Of a stretch of 64,000 bases of DNA, positions 36,069 through 45,490 are shown piece after piece. Origin of the DNA: BCD1 sp965230565 (GTDB taxonomy: Bacteria; Bacteroidota; Bacteroidia; Chitinophagales; Saprospiraceae); assembly GCA_965230565.1 (NCBI GenBank), contig CBDDLH010000016.1:1302001-1366000 (forward strand). Direction: 5' to 3'. Position numbers and translations under genes: made by a program. Numbering within the stretch: the first letter of the stretch is position 1; each line of letters begins with the position of its first letter. A model generated the notes under the pieces. That model ran no database searches and had not been told where the DNA came from. It saw only the letters and a list, made by a program, of their open reading frames with translations.

Positions 36069-36683
36069 TTAATACTCCAACTCCCCTGCTCCATCGCGAA
36101 GAATCTCAAAATCTCCCTGCGTACAATCCACAACTGTTGAAGGCACATTACCTCCTATTCCACCATCAATGACAATATCGACCAGCTTTTTATAATCTTC
36201 ATTGATATCATAAGGATCGGTGAAATACTCCAGGATCTCATCATCTGATTTTAAGGAAGCCGTCAGCATAGGATTACCCAATGCTTCCAGGATAGCCATG
36301 ACTATGTTGTTTTCCGGGACGCGGACTCCGACGGTTTTTTTATTGTTTTTGAGGATTTTTGGCAATTTGTTGCCTGCTTTAAGCACAAAAGTAAAAGGGC
36401 CGGGCAGGTTTTTTTTGAGTAATTTAAAGGTTTGATTGTCAATCTGAGGAGTATACTCTGACATCTCTGCTATATCCTGGCAGACAAAGGAAAGACGAGC
36501 TTTTTTGGGGTTCATTCCCCTTAAATGGCAAATGCGATCAACAGCTTTTTGTTGAAATATATCACATCCAAATGCGTAGACGGTATCCGTTGGGTAGATG
36601 ATTACTCCACCTTGTTTAAGGACTTCGACCACCTGGTTAATTTTCCGCCCCTCAGGATTGTCAGGATTAATTCTCAAAAACAT
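36069..36683 (-). CDS. Sua5/YciO/YrdC-family protein (threonylcarbamoyl-AMP synthase type)
   Basis: 204 residues, the length of YciO or short TsaC/Sua5 proteins without the Sua5 C-terminal domain. It shows the YrdC fold signature: VIIYPTDTVYAFGCDIFQQ, RICHLRGMNPKK, LPGPFTFVLKAGNKLPK, VGVRVPENNI, MLTASLKS. TsaC/Sua5 makes threonylcarbamoyl-AMP for tRNA t6A37. The HLRGMNPKKARLSFVCQD stretch looks more like YciO, whose activity is weaker, so the exact role is uncertain. The stop codon is directly followed by the octamer array. Confidence 0.85.
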   Translation of the reverse strand: MFLRINPDNPEGRKINQVVEVLKQGGVIIYPTDTVYAFGCDIFQQKAVDRICHLRGMNPKKARLSFVCQDIAEMSEYTPQIDNQTFKLLKKNLPGPFTFVLKAGNKLPKILKNNKKTVGVRVPENNIVMAILEALGNPMLTASLKSDDEILEYFTDPYDINEDYKKLVDIVIDGGIGGNVPSTVVDCTQGDFEILRDGAGELEY

Positions 36684-36923
36684 AAAAAAGATTTAAAAGA
36701 TTCACATAAACCCAAAATAATAGAGGTTGAAAACCAGTTATGAAATTTCGGGAATTTATCTCCAAAACGGCGATAAATTTACTACATTTATGCTTTCCAC
36801 TGCATAAAATGAGAAATTTTGATTTCATTTATGCAAATGAAGCATTTATTGTGCATGGAATTATTTTTTTCCTAATTATTTCCATGCCTTATAAAGTCAT
36901 TTTTTTACCACAATACCAATAAG

Positions 36924-37655
36924 ATGCGAAAATTTGTTTTGTTATTACTCAGCGGCAGCATGTTATTCCTGACCAGCTGTTTTGATATTATTGAAGAAGT
37001 TTACCTCAACAAGGATGGCTCCGGGAAATATATTACCACCATTGATGCCAGTGGCCTGTTTTCCAATCCTTTCATGAAATCAGCTCTTGAGGAAGCAGCC
37101 AAAGAAGAGGGAGGAGAAGAAGTTGATATGGAACGGGACAGCATGATCTATTATAAAGACATGCCCGGTTTTGCTGATCTCACTACTGCCGAGCAGAATA
37201 AAGTAAAGGATCTCAATATGAGAATAACCATGAGTGAATCCAAAGGAGAGTTCATCATTACCAATAAAATTCCTTTCAAGTCTCTTGCTGAGCTGGAAGA
37301 AATCTCCGGCATACTGGATAAAATACAGTCAGAAGATTCCGGAGATGGTTTTATGGGCAGTAATCCATTCGGAGCTTCAACTCCGAGATTCCAGACCGGC
37401 AAAAGAGAATTGATCCGGTTGCCGGATGCTCCTTCTGATGACGAAGAACTCGATGACGAAACCATGGATATGGCCAGGATGTTCCTTTCCGAAGCCAAAA
37501 TGACCACCATTTACCATTTGCCGGGCAAGGTCAAAAAATGTGACATTGCTAACGCTGTAATCGACGGAAAAATGGTTACCGTTGAAAATTCATTACTGGA
37601 CATGATGGATGACAAAGTCACGTCGGCAGGGGCCATAAAATACAAGCGGAAATAA
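36924..37655 (+). CDS. Lipoprotein of unknown function
   Basis: 243 residues with a lipoprotein signal (LLLLSGSMLFLTSCFDIIEE, Cys ~19). The mature start DIIEEVYLNKDGSGKYITTI resembles Bacteroidota lipoproteins with a FGE/DGSG beta-hairpin opening. The body has acidic patches (EEGGEEVDMERD, DDEELDDETMD) and a Lys-rich end. No known domain. It has its own strong terminator at 37682-37727. Confidence 0.72.
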   Translation: MRKFVLLLLSGSMLFLTSCFDIIEEVYLNKDGSGKYITTIDASGLFSNPFMKSALEEAAKEEGGEEVDMERDSMIYYKDMPGFADLTTAEQNKVKDLNMRITMSESKGEFIITNKIPFKSLAELEEISGILDKIQSEDSGDGFMGSNPFGASTPRFQTGKRELIRLPDAPSDDEELDDETMDMARMFLSEAKMTTIYHLPGKVKKCDIANAVIDGKMVTVENSLLDMMDDKVTSAGAIKYKRK

Positions 37656-37681
37656 GAACCGGATATGACCGTTTTGATCAA

Positions 37682-37727
37682 AAAACACGTTTGGAGATGA
37701 CATTTTTTCCAAACGTGTTTTATTTTT
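37682..37727 (+). terminator. Intrinsic terminator
   Basis: AAAACACGTTTGGA (37682-37695) pairs exactly with TCCAAACGTGTTTT (37708-37721), 14 bp with a 12-base loop, followed by ATTTTT. It ends the lipoprotein transcript 27 bases after its stop. Confidence 0.88.
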
Positions 37728-37760
37728 ATAGATAATCAACTATCACTTAATGCAAATAAC

Positions 37761-39878
37761 ATGATCAAAACATACATTTGGAGCCTGTTATTTTTGTCCC
37801 TTCCAATTATTCTTTCAGGCCAAAATAGCCAGAAAGCCCTGGTTATAGGCATTGATGGGTGTCGCCCCGATGCGCTCGCCGCCGCCAATACGCCAAACAT
37901 AGATGCTTTGATCAGCAACGGCCTGTTCAGTCCTGATGCCCTTAATGATGATATTACCATCAGCGGCCCCGGATGGTCAGCGATTTTATGCGGAGTCTGG
38001 TCAGACAAACATCTGGTCACCGGTAACAATTTTGGGGGCAATAATTATATCAATTACCCTCCCTTTTTCAGAAACGTTGAACTTTTTAATCCACAACTGC
38101 ATACCGCTTCGATTTGCCGGTGGGCTCCGGTCAATAATAATATTCTTCAGGGATATGCTGATTTCACTTATAATGCAAGTTCAGACCTGGATGTTGGCAA
38201 TCAGGCAGTAAATTACCTAACAAACAATGACCCGGACGTACTTTTCCTGCATTTTGACGATGTGGACCATGCCGGGCATTCCTACGGCTTTGATCCCGGA
38301 GTAGCCAACTATATTAATGCTATCGAGGCAGTAGATGGTTTTGTTGGACAGGTAGTCCAAGCAGTTCAACAACGTCCGGATTTTAATAATGAAGATTGGC
38401 TCATTTTGGTTACCACCGACCATGGAGGAATAGGTTTCAGCCATGGAGGCAATACCATCCAGGAGCAAAATGTCTTTGTCATAGCCAGTGGTAATAACAT
38501 CCCGACCTCAGAAATAAACAAGGAAACCACCATTATCAATACCAATATTGTCAATTGTATTGGAGACAGTGAGGAACTCTATTTCGACGGAGCTTCGGAT
38601 TTTGTTCAAATCCCGGATGATCCGGTTTTTAATTTCGGGAGTAACCAGGATTTTACCGTTGAATGCCGGGTAAGAACCAATGTAAGTGCTGATGTAGCCA
38701 TCGTAGGTAATAAAAACTGGCAATCGGGGAATAATAAAGGCTTCGTACTTTCATTTAAATACCCTTCCGGCCCCGAATGGAAAGTCAATATTGGAGATGG
38801 CTCAAACCGTGCTGACATAAATACAGGAGGAACAATCGCTGACGGGGAATGGCACACCTTAAGCGTGACTTTTGACAGAGATGGCCTGATGAGCATGTAT
38901 GAAGACGGGGTTTTTCTTTCTTCAACCAGCATTTCCGGGATTGGGGATATTACCACCGGCCAGGGGTTATTTTTTGGGGCTGATATCAATCAAAGCTTTA
39001 GTTATACCGGAGCCATTGCAGAAGTAAGAGTATGGAATACGGTCCTTGGTGCTTCCGCGATCAACAACTGGCATTGTTCTCCAGTTGACAACACTCATCC
39101 AAACTATGGAAATTTGGTTGGCTACTGGAAGCTCAATGAAGGAACCGGGACCAATCAGGCTATAGATTATGCTGCTTCACACCACGGAACGATCTCAGGA
39201 GCCGAGTGGAATGACCCCAGCACAATGGAGGTTGACGATTACAGCAATACTCCCCGATTGGTGGATGTGCCTCCTACTGTGCTAACTCACCTCTGCATTC
39301 CGGTGTTACCAGAGTGGAACTACGATGGCAGCAGTCTTATTGATGCTCCTTGTCTGCTTCCGGTACAACTTATAAACTTTGAAGGAAAGCAAACTAGCAA
39401 GGCCATTAACCTACATTGGGAAACCACCGAAGAATCCAACACCAAAGGTTTCGACCTGGAACACAGCCTGGATGGAGTTAATTTTACTTTCTTGTCGTTC
39501 TTAGTTTCCACAACAAATGGACATGGACAATATAATTTCCAGCATTTATCTCCTTCCTTCGGAATTAATTATTACCGACTGAAGATGATGGATATGGATG
39601 AATCCTTTGCTTATAGCAAGGTAATAGCACTGCCTTATTCCAAAAACACTGCCAATTACCTAATATTTCCAACTGTTGTTAAAGATCTCCTTCAAATTGC
39701 TATTGAGGACTTTGAAAAACCACTTTCCTTTGAAATTTATGATCAGAATGGTAAATTGGTTGAAGTTCTGCGCATTGAAAAAGCCTTTGAAACTTTAAAC
39801 ATAAGTCACCTTCCGTCAGGATTATATTATCTGAAAGAAAAAGGTGCTGTCCAAAATCAAGAGTTTATAAAGGTATAA
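37761..39878 (+). CDS. Alkaline-phosphatase-superfamily phosphodiesterase with LamG domain, T9SS-sorted
   Basis: 705 residues. Signal peptide (1-20). The type I phosphodiesterase/nucleotide pyrophosphatase fold (~25-265) shows metal and nucleophile motifs: VIGIDGCRPDAL, ISGPGWSAILCG (Ser as likely nucleophile), HFDDVDHAGHSYGF and VTTDHGGIGFSHGG. A LamG/concanavalin-like domain follows (~275-455, YFDGASDFVQIPDDP ... AIAEVRVWNTVLG), then a fibronectin-like segment and a C-terminal sorting domain (ending NISHLPSGLYYLKEKGAVQN-QEFIKV). Probable surface or secreted hydrolase acting on phosphodiesters bound via LamG. It is located between two terminator-bounded units, alone. Confidence 0.88.
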   Translation: MIKTYIWSLLFLSLPIILSGQNSQKALVIGIDGCRPDALAAANTPNIDALISNGLFSPDALNDDITISGPGWSAILCGVWSDKHLVTGNNFGGNNYINYPPFFRNVELFNPQLHTASICRWAPVNNNILQGYADFTYNASSDLDVGNQAVNYLTNNDPDVLFLHFDDVDHAGHSYGFDPGVANYINAIEAVDGFVGQVVQAVQQRPDFNNEDWLILVTTDHGGIGFSHGGNTIQEQNVFVIASGNNIPTSEINKETTIINTNIVNCIGDSEELYFDGASDFVQIPDDPVFNFGSNQDFTVECRVRTNVSADVAIVGNKNWQSGNNKGFVLSFKYPSGPEWKVNIGDGSNRADINTGGTIADGEWHTLSVTFDRDGLMSMYEDGVFLSSTSISGIGDITTGQGLFFGADINQSFSYTGAIAEVRVWNTVLGASAINNWHCSPVDNTHPNYGNLVGYWKLNEGTGTNQAIDYAASHHGTISGAEWNDPSTMEVDDYSNTPRLVDVPPTVLTHLCIPVLPEWNYDGSSLIDAPCLLPVQLINFEGKQTSKAINLHWETTEESNTKGFDLEHSLDGVNFTFLSFLVSTTNGHGQYNFQHLSPSFGINYYRLKMMDMDESFAYSKVIALPYSKNTANYLIFPTVVKDLLQIAIEDFEKPLSFEIYDQNGKLVEVLRIEKAFETLNISHLPSGLYYLKEKGAVQNQEFIKV

Positions 39879-40139
39879 AAAGTTAATCGTATTGTCGGCT
39901 TGTGAAATATTGTCGAAAAGTACGCCTGAGGTGAAATAATCCAGTGATGGGAATGAAGGGAAAAGGCCTAAAGGCCTCGATTTTCAACTATTTTTGACCA
40001 CCACCCAAAAGGACGGTGTAAAACAAAGGTATTTTCTTAATATTGCTTCACGGCTAATAAACCTTCACCCCTCAAAAAAACTCGAAACCCGTAACGAAGC
40101 AAAGCAAAATCCAATAAACCCAGTGTCGGGGCCCGCAAA

Positions 40140-40955
40140 TCAATTCTCCGGCTCAATATCTACCAGCTCCACCCCTTGTTCGGCCAGAATATCCCAGCGT
40201 TCATAAAAGTCAGACCGCTCCTGGGCATTGAGTAATACGGTCTTATAATCTCCTTTTTCGAAAACGCCCAGATACCAAGGGATGCCTTTTTCATCGAATT
40301 GCTCAAAATCTACCATTCTAAAACCGCTTTTTTGCCTTTGCAATACACTTGTTTTAAAGGCTTTGATATCGCTGGAAGTGTAAACGTAATTACGTGGAGT
40401 GGTGACATTCCCTTTGTGGTACAATGCCAGAAAGGTCAATGTTTTATTGGGAGCAGGGAAGGCTTCCACATCCATCAGGAAAAAATCCTGGCGAGCCATT
40501 TCTTCTGTTTTTTTTATAACCCCTTCCCTGGAATCCAGCTTCCAGACTTTATGCGTCTTATCGTCTTTCAACCATACCCCGAGAAAATGATGCTCTTCAT
40601 TGGAAACGGAATATCCTTCCACCTCTGACAACAAATAACCTTCTGCTGCCATGGCACGTTTCTTTTTTACAAAGTTGGCCCATCCGTGAACTGATTCAAC
40701 CACTGAGGGGTGAACGCTTTTGATCCAGATGCCCAAAAAATATCTTTTCTCCTCTTCTTTTGATGTTTCCAAATCATGCAGGCGGTAGCCGTTTTGATTA
40801 AGAGAATCGTTCTTACTGAGAAAAGATTCCCACGTCAAGGCGCCCGAATGGATCATCTCCGCCTCCGTGGCCTGAAAAACTCCGGAAAAATGAGATTGTG
40901 CGTTAATAACCTGGAAAATAAAGCAAAAAAATAACGAAATTGGTATGCGATTCAT
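40140..40955 (-). CDS. Secreted BTRD1-type repeat protein
   Basis: 271 residues; signal peptide (1-19, ending QVINAQ). The mature part has five ~45-residue repeats with the pattern NGYRLHDLETxxxxxxRYFLGIWIK (for example EGYLLSEVEGYSVSNEEHHF, SGFRMVDFEQFDEKGIPWYL). These look like bacterial tandem repeat domain 1, also seen next to polyglycine hydrolases and beta-lactamase-like proteins. No catalytic domain is attached. Role unknown; location periplasm or surface. Confidence 0.65.
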   Translation of the reverse strand: MNRIPISLFFCFIFQVINAQSHFSGVFQATEAEMIHSGALTWESFLSKNDSLNQNGYRLHDLETSKEEEKRYFLGIWIKSVHPSVVESVHGWANFVKKKRAMAAEGYLLSEVEGYSVSNEEHHFLGVWLKDDKTHKVWKLDSREGVIKKTEEMARQDFFLMDVEAFPAPNKTLTFLALYHKGNVTTPRNYVYTSSDIKAFKTSVLQRQKSGFRMVDFEQFDEKGIPWYLGVFEKGDYKTVLLNAQERSDFYERWDILAEQGVELVDIEPEN

Positions 40956-41358
40956 GGATGGTATGTTTTTATCATGCCTAAACGATTTCGACTTAGGAAT
41001 TATTTAGCCATGAGGATAAAATTAATGGATATTGATTATCGGTATGTTGCCAGTTATGGAGTTGCAGGAATAATGATGAAAACGGTAGTTATCTGATAAG
41101 AAGCGCAGATACATACCCGCTGAATTTTATTTTATATTGAATCAATTTACTGAGAAGATGTTAAAAAACTTAATTAACCCTTTTTACAAATCATGAAATT
41201 TCATTTCAATTCACAAGAGATCCTGGATAAAATGGATAATTGGATGACTGATTTCATTCATCCAATTATCCAACAATCCAATTTTCCGTTGACTGAATGA
41301 ATTTTTGGAAGAAGTAAATGGCTGATTTTCCGCAGATGAAATTTCAACATGCTCTGAT
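40956..41358. other. Gene-free stretch with a 14-bp hairpin
   Basis: Divergent region between the BTRD1-type gene and the outer-membrane protein gene. It contains a perfect inverted repeat GGATAATTGGATGA (41234-41247) / TCATCCAATTATCC (41258-41271) with a 10-base loop, and the motif ATCCAAT recurs twice just after it (to ~41283). No promoter with both elements was found. Confidence 0.5.
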
Positions 41359-42126
41359 ATGAAGACTAAATACACCTTTTTAATTTCCCTTTTGTGCCTT
41401 ATTCCCCTGGTAAGCTTTTCACAGGAACAACTACCTCACAGACAAGCCATTGGGATTAGCCTTATTACCAATTACACCAAACCGCTTTCCATTCACAGGA
41501 ATTTTTCCTCTTCAATGGCAGATATTACCTCAAAACCAATTCTCGGGTATGAAGGCAGACTTGAATATCGATTCATGATTACAGACCGGTTATGCATTGA
41601 AGCCGGGGCCTTATTCGGGTTATACCCTTACCAGTTTGATTTGTATGTATCTGAGGAATTTGCAGATCTTCCCTGGGGTGATCATTATGAACCATATAAA
41701 GAATACGAAGATAATATTTATGCAGGTGTGGCGATTGGCCTGAGTTATGCCTTTCCTCTATCGGAAAGATCAGAAGTGACCATCGGAGCCGGATTTGATT
41801 ATGTTTTTCATTTCGGTTGGTGGAGTGGAACATACGGGATAGGCTATTTCGTTGAGCCAGATACCCATATTTCGATTTTTTCGATGTCCATTTCTTCTGC
41901 ACCCAATGGTGGTGTTTTAATGTTACCCCCAGAGCTAAAAGTTCGATACAATTTTAAAGCAGGCAAACGCTTTCTTTTATCTGCCTTTGTGAATTGGGTG
42001 CCCTCTAATCAATCCATAATGAATGGTACTTATTCCATCTTTGGTACAGATATTTCCCTTACCGGATTTCTGGAGAAAAAATCCGGTCATACCGGTGCCG
42101 GGATCACCGGATTTTTTATGTTTTAA
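41359..42126 (+). CDS. Outer-membrane beta-barrel-like protein, unknown function
   Basis: 255 residues with signal peptide (LISLLCLIPLVSFSQ, cleavage ~22). Alternating hydrophobic/polar segments with aromatic girdles (AIGISLITNY, GRLEYRFMITDRLCIEAGAL, AGVAIGLSYAFPL, TIGAGFDYVFHFGWW) are typical of an OmpA/OmpW-like barrel. It ends in Phe (GITGFFMF), the usual terminal residue for barrel insertion. The next gene starts 22 bases after its stop, so they may be co-transcribed. Confidence 0.68.
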   Translation: MKTKYTFLISLLCLIPLVSFSQEQLPHRQAIGISLITNYTKPLSIHRNFSSSMADITSKPILGYEGRLEYRFMITDRLCIEAGALFGLYPYQFDLYVSEEFADLPWGDHYEPYKEYEDNIYAGVAIGLSYAFPLSERSEVTIGAGFDYVFHFGWWSGTYGIGYFVEPDTHISIFSMSISSAPNGGVLMLPPELKVRYNFKAGKRFLLSAFVNWVPSNQSIMNGTYSIFGTDISLTGFLEKKSGHTGAGITGFFMF

Positions 42127-42148
42127 CCAGTTAAACCTGACAAAGGTT

Positions 42149-43078
42149 ATGCCAATAATTTTTATTAGTAAAACAAAAGCTCCCCTACCCTGGATTAGGG
42201 CACTCAAAAAACTAGACCCTTCCCTGGATATCCGGATTCACGGGCAGGATGAGCATCCGGAAGATATAGATTTCGCCCTGGCCTGGAATCACCCTGCCGG
42301 TGCATTTGAGCTATACCCCAATTTAAAAGTAATATGTTCCATGGGAGCAGGAGTAGATCATTTGTTCAGGGATCCAAACCTGCCAAAACAGGCAAAAATA
42401 TGCAGGATCGTTGACGAAGAATTAGCCACGGCTATGAACGAATTTCTCCTGGCTTTGATCATGAATCAGCTTAGAGGTTTAAATGTATATAAACAGGATC
42501 AATCGCTAAAAAAGTGGACTCCACGTCCTTATTTGTTAATACAAGATATTCGGATTGGAATAATGGGGCTTGGTCAACTTGGACAAAGCCTTGCTAAAAA
42601 CCTGGTCACCTTCGGTTTTAAGGTTTGCGGGTGGTCAAATAGTAAAAAGAATATTCCGGAAGTAATTTCATATGCGGGTCACTCAGGCTTTCCCGAGTTT
42701 CTGAATCAAACAGATATACTCATTTGCCTCTTACCATTGACCGATGAAACCAAGGGAATTCTGAATAAGGAGACCTTTGTCCAGCTTCCAAAAGGTGCCT
42801 TTATCATCAATGTAGCAAGAGGTGATCATCTGGTTGAAAGTGATTTAATTGAAATGATTGACAACGATCACCTGAGGGGTGCAGCTTTGGACGTTTTTTC
42901 GGAAGAGCCACTTCCTCAGGAGCATCCATTTTGGACACACCCAAAAATTCACATAACTCCCCACATTGCAAGTATTACAAAACCGGAAAGTGTTGCTCCG
43001 CAAATTCTGAAAAACTATCAAAGGATGAAAGCAGGGTTAGCATTATTGAATGAAGTATCGAGGGAAAAAGGGTATTAA
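42149..43078 (+). CDS. ghrA: D-2-hydroxyacid dehydrogenase, glyoxylate/hydroxypyruvate reductase A-like
   Basis: 309 residues from ATG 42149 (MPIIFISKTKAPLPWIRAL); the longer frame upstream overlaps the preceding gene and is rejected. NAD(P) motif GIMGLGQLGQSLAKNL (~139-154); catalytic Arg in NVARGDHLVE, Glu in the FSEEPLPQEHPFW region and His in ITPHIASITKPE. GhrA reduces glyoxylate and hydroxypyruvate; N-terminal features DEHPEDIDFALAWNHPAGAF and VICSMGAGVDHLF fit this subgroup. Glyoxylate handling would suit a genome that uses acetate (Acs locus 3 kb away), but that link is inference. Confidence 0.87.
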   Translation: MPIIFISKTKAPLPWIRALKKLDPSLDIRIHGQDEHPEDIDFALAWNHPAGAFELYPNLKVICSMGAGVDHLFRDPNLPKQAKICRIVDEELATAMNEFLLALIMNQLRGLNVYKQDQSLKKWTPRPYLLIQDIRIGIMGLGQLGQSLAKNLVTFGFKVCGWSNSKKNIPEVISYAGHSGFPEFLNQTDILICLLPLTDETKGILNKETFVQLPKGAFIINVARGDHLVESDLIEMIDNDHLRGAALDVFSEEPLPQEHPFWTHPKIHITPHIASITKPESVAPQILKNYQRMKAGLALLNEVSREKGY

Positions 43079-43133
43079 AAAGAAAAAGCCGGAGTCTTTA
43101 GAAAAGCCCCCGGCCGGAAAAAAATCTTATCTG

Positions 43134-44312
43134 TTAAACGCGCTCAATGATCATTGCAGAAGCACCTCCTCCGCCATTACAAATGGCAGCGAGTCCCTTA
43201 CTTCCTTTTTTATGCTGGAGCACGTTATTCAATGTTGTTACAATTCTGGCACCGGAAGCTCCGAGGGGATGACCAATGGAGCAGGCACCTCCGAATACAT
43301 TCACTTTTTCTTCAGGAATACCGAGTACCTGGTTGAATGCCAAAGTAACTACGGCAAAGGCTTCATTCACCTCGAAGAAATCTATATCATCCAGTTCCAA
43401 TCCGGCTCTTTTAAGGGCTTTTGGAGCTGCAATTGTCGGTGCAGTAGTAAACCATTCAGGTTCCTGGGCAGCATCGGCAAAACTCAGGATCTTAGCGACA
43501 GGTTTCAACCCAAGTTCTTCCACTTTCTCAGCGCTTGCCAGTACCAATGCGGAAGCTCCGTCATTGATAGTAGAAGCGTTTGCCGCTGTTACGGTTCCTT
43601 CTTTGGAGAAAACAGGCCTGAGGGTAGGAATCTTTTCAAATTTTACCCTTTTGTATTCTTCATCTTCCGTGATCATGATAGGTTCTCCTCTTCGTTGAGG
43701 AACACTTACCGGAATGATTTCTTCCTTCAGATAACCTTTTTCAGTAGATTCGGCAGACAATTTATAGGAACGGATGGCAAAAGCATCCTGGGTTTCTCTT
43801 GAAATGTTAAACTTCTCTGCGGTGGCATCTGCGCTGGTACCCATAGCCTGATGGTTATAAGCGTCAGTCAATCCGTCTTTAGCCAAACCATCGACCAGCA
43901 CATCATCTCCGTATTTGAGTCCCCAACGGGATTTAGGCAGATAATAGGGAACATTGGACATACTTTCCATTCCTCCTGCGACGATGATATCTCCATGCCC
44001 CAGCATAATGCTTTGGGCTGCGAACATGATGGACTTCATTCCTGAAGCACACACCTTATTGATGGTCGTGCAAGGAATGTCCTTACCGATCCCTGCGCTC
44101 AATGCCGCCTGACGGGCAGGCGCCTGTCCAAGATTGGAGGAAATCACGTTCCCCATGAATACTTCATCGACCTGTGAAGGCTCTACCCCTGCCTTTTCAA
44201 GGGCTCCTTTGATGGCGGCAGCTCCAAGCTCTGTGGCAGGTATTCCGGAAAACATCCCTCCGAAACTTCCCAGTGGCGTACGAACTGCGGAAACGATATA
44301 TACTTCTTTCAT
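43134..44312 (-). CDS. Acetyl-CoA C-acetyltransferase (thiolase II)
   Basis: 392 residues from ATG 44312 (MKEVYIVSAVRTPLGSFGG); an upstream ATG adds 12 non-family residues. Biosynthetic/degradative thiolase joining or splitting acetoacetyl-CoA. Acylated Cys in NKVCASGMKSIM, His in GHPLGASGARIV, and the second Cys in AICNGGGGASAM. Length and motifs match AtoB/PhaA. The convergent or divergent neighbour (plus strand, 44594) is a FabG/PhaB-like reductase, a typical companion of thiolase in 3-hydroxybutyryl-CoA formation, but no PHA synthase is in the window. Confidence 0.94.
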   Translation of the reverse strand: MKEVYIVSAVRTPLGSFGGMFSGIPATELGAAAIKGALEKAGVEPSQVDEVFMGNVISSNLGQAPARQAALSAGIGKDIPCTTINKVCASGMKSIMFAAQSIMLGHGDIIVAGGMESMSNVPYYLPKSRWGLKYGDDVLVDGLAKDGLTDAYNHQAMGTSADATAEKFNISRETQDAFAIRSYKLSAESTEKGYLKEEIIPVSVPQRRGEPIMITEDEEYKRVKFEKIPTLRPVFSKEGTVTAANASTINDGASALVLASAEKVEELGLKPVAKILSFADAAQEPEWFTTAPTIAAPKALKRAGLELDDIDFFEVNEAFAVVTLAFNQVLGIPEEKVNVFGGACSIGHPLGASGARIVTTLNNVLQHKKGSKGLAAICNGGGGASAMIIERV

Positions 44313-44531
44313 AATTTTGGTATTATTTGATTTAATTTGACACCGCAAAATTACTAATTATATGGCGAAAAAACGTCCGAAACAGGACAAGCTTGAAGGG
44401 TAAAAGCAACTTTTTAGTCCGAAGGCAAAACAACCCATACAAAAGTTTGCTTTTCAATTGTTTACAAGAATTTTTGTAAAATTCACCTCCTAAGTCAGGG
44501 GCGTTTATTTTGAAAGGTGACCCTGGATTTT

Positions 44532-44562
44532 TTAGGCGATTGAATTCAAATATTTAATTTTG
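44532..44562 (+). promoter_or_regulatory. Promoter of the FabG-like gene
   Basis: TTAG (44532-44535, -33 consensus TTTG), 19-base spacer, TAATTTTG (44555-44562), an exact -7 match. The gene begins at 44594. Confidence 0.55.
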
Positions 44563-44593
44563 AATATCGAAGATCTAACCAAAAAAACGGACC

Positions 44594-45337
44594 ATGAAAA
44601 AATTGAAAGATAAGGTAGCGATCATAACAGGCGGGAGTCGCGGAATTGGAAAGACTACAGTGGATAAATTCGTGCACGAAGGAGCTCGAGTGGCCATCTG
44701 GGACATCGACGAAAGCTCAGGCAAGATACTTGTTGAGGAATATCAAAAATCTGGCCATGATGTCAGGTTTTATGCTGTTAATACGGTAGACTTTGATGCG
44801 GTGAAAGTGGCAACAGAAAAGGTAGCAGCAGATTTTGGCGGCATTGACATTCTCATCAACAATGCCGGAATAACACGTGATGCCTCCATGAAAAAGATGA
44901 CCTCCGAACAGTGGCAGTCTGTAATTGACGTAAATCTTACAGGAGTTTTTAATTGTACAAAAAATGTCTTTCCCTATATGGTGGAAAGAGGAGGCGGAAG
45001 GATATTGAATGCCTCATCCATTGTAGGTCTGTATGGCAATTTCGGACAGAGTAATTATGTAGCGACCAAAGCCGGATTGATCGGGCTGACCAAAACCTGG
45101 GCTCGTGAATTTGGCAGAAAAGGTATCACTGTGAATGCAGTTGCCCCGGGATTCATCAATACCGAAATGATACAAACCATTCCGGATGAGATCATCGATA
45201 ATATTAAAAAAGGCATCCCTATGGCACGCCTCGGTGAGCCGGAAGACATAGCCAATGCGTATGCTTTTCTGGCTTCTGATGAAGCGTCATATATTTCTGG
45301 AACTGTTATCAGTGTAGACGGAGGATTGGTTCAATAG
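44594..45337 (+). CDS. fabG: SDR-family 3-oxoacyl reductase (FabG/PhaB-like)
   Basis: 247 residues, classical short-chain dehydrogenase length. NADP-binding TGGSRGIG (13-20), structural NNAG (~88-91), catalytic Ser in ILNASSIVG and Tyr-X3-Lys in SNYVATKAG; PG motif VAPGFINTEM. It reduces 3-oxoacyl-ACP or acetoacetyl-CoA. Divergent from thiolase with its own promoter, and no acpP or fabF is nearby, so a PhaB-like role on acetoacetyl-CoA is as likely as the FabG housekeeping role. Confidence 0.85.
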   Translation: MKKLKDKVAIITGGSRGIGKTTVDKFVHEGARVAIWDIDESSGKILVEEYQKSGHDVRFYAVNTVDFDAVKVATEKVAADFGGIDILINNAGITRDASMKKMTSEQWQSVIDVNLTGVFNCTKNVFPYMVERGGGRILNASSIVGLYGNFGQSNYVATKAGLIGLTKTWAREFGRKGITVNAVAPGFINTEMIQTIPDEIIDNIKKGIPMARLGEPEDIANAYAFLASDEASYISGTVISVDGGLVQ

Positions 45338-45490
45338 TGCTAAATATCCAAATGAACCTTTAAGAGGCTATATTTAATTGGCAAATAAAAATGCGAATGT
45401 CTAAGAAATCCCGAATTCTTCACTAGTCGAATTCGGGATTCTTTTTTCATTAACCTCAAACTTGCCTTTATGTTACTTAATTTAGATTAT

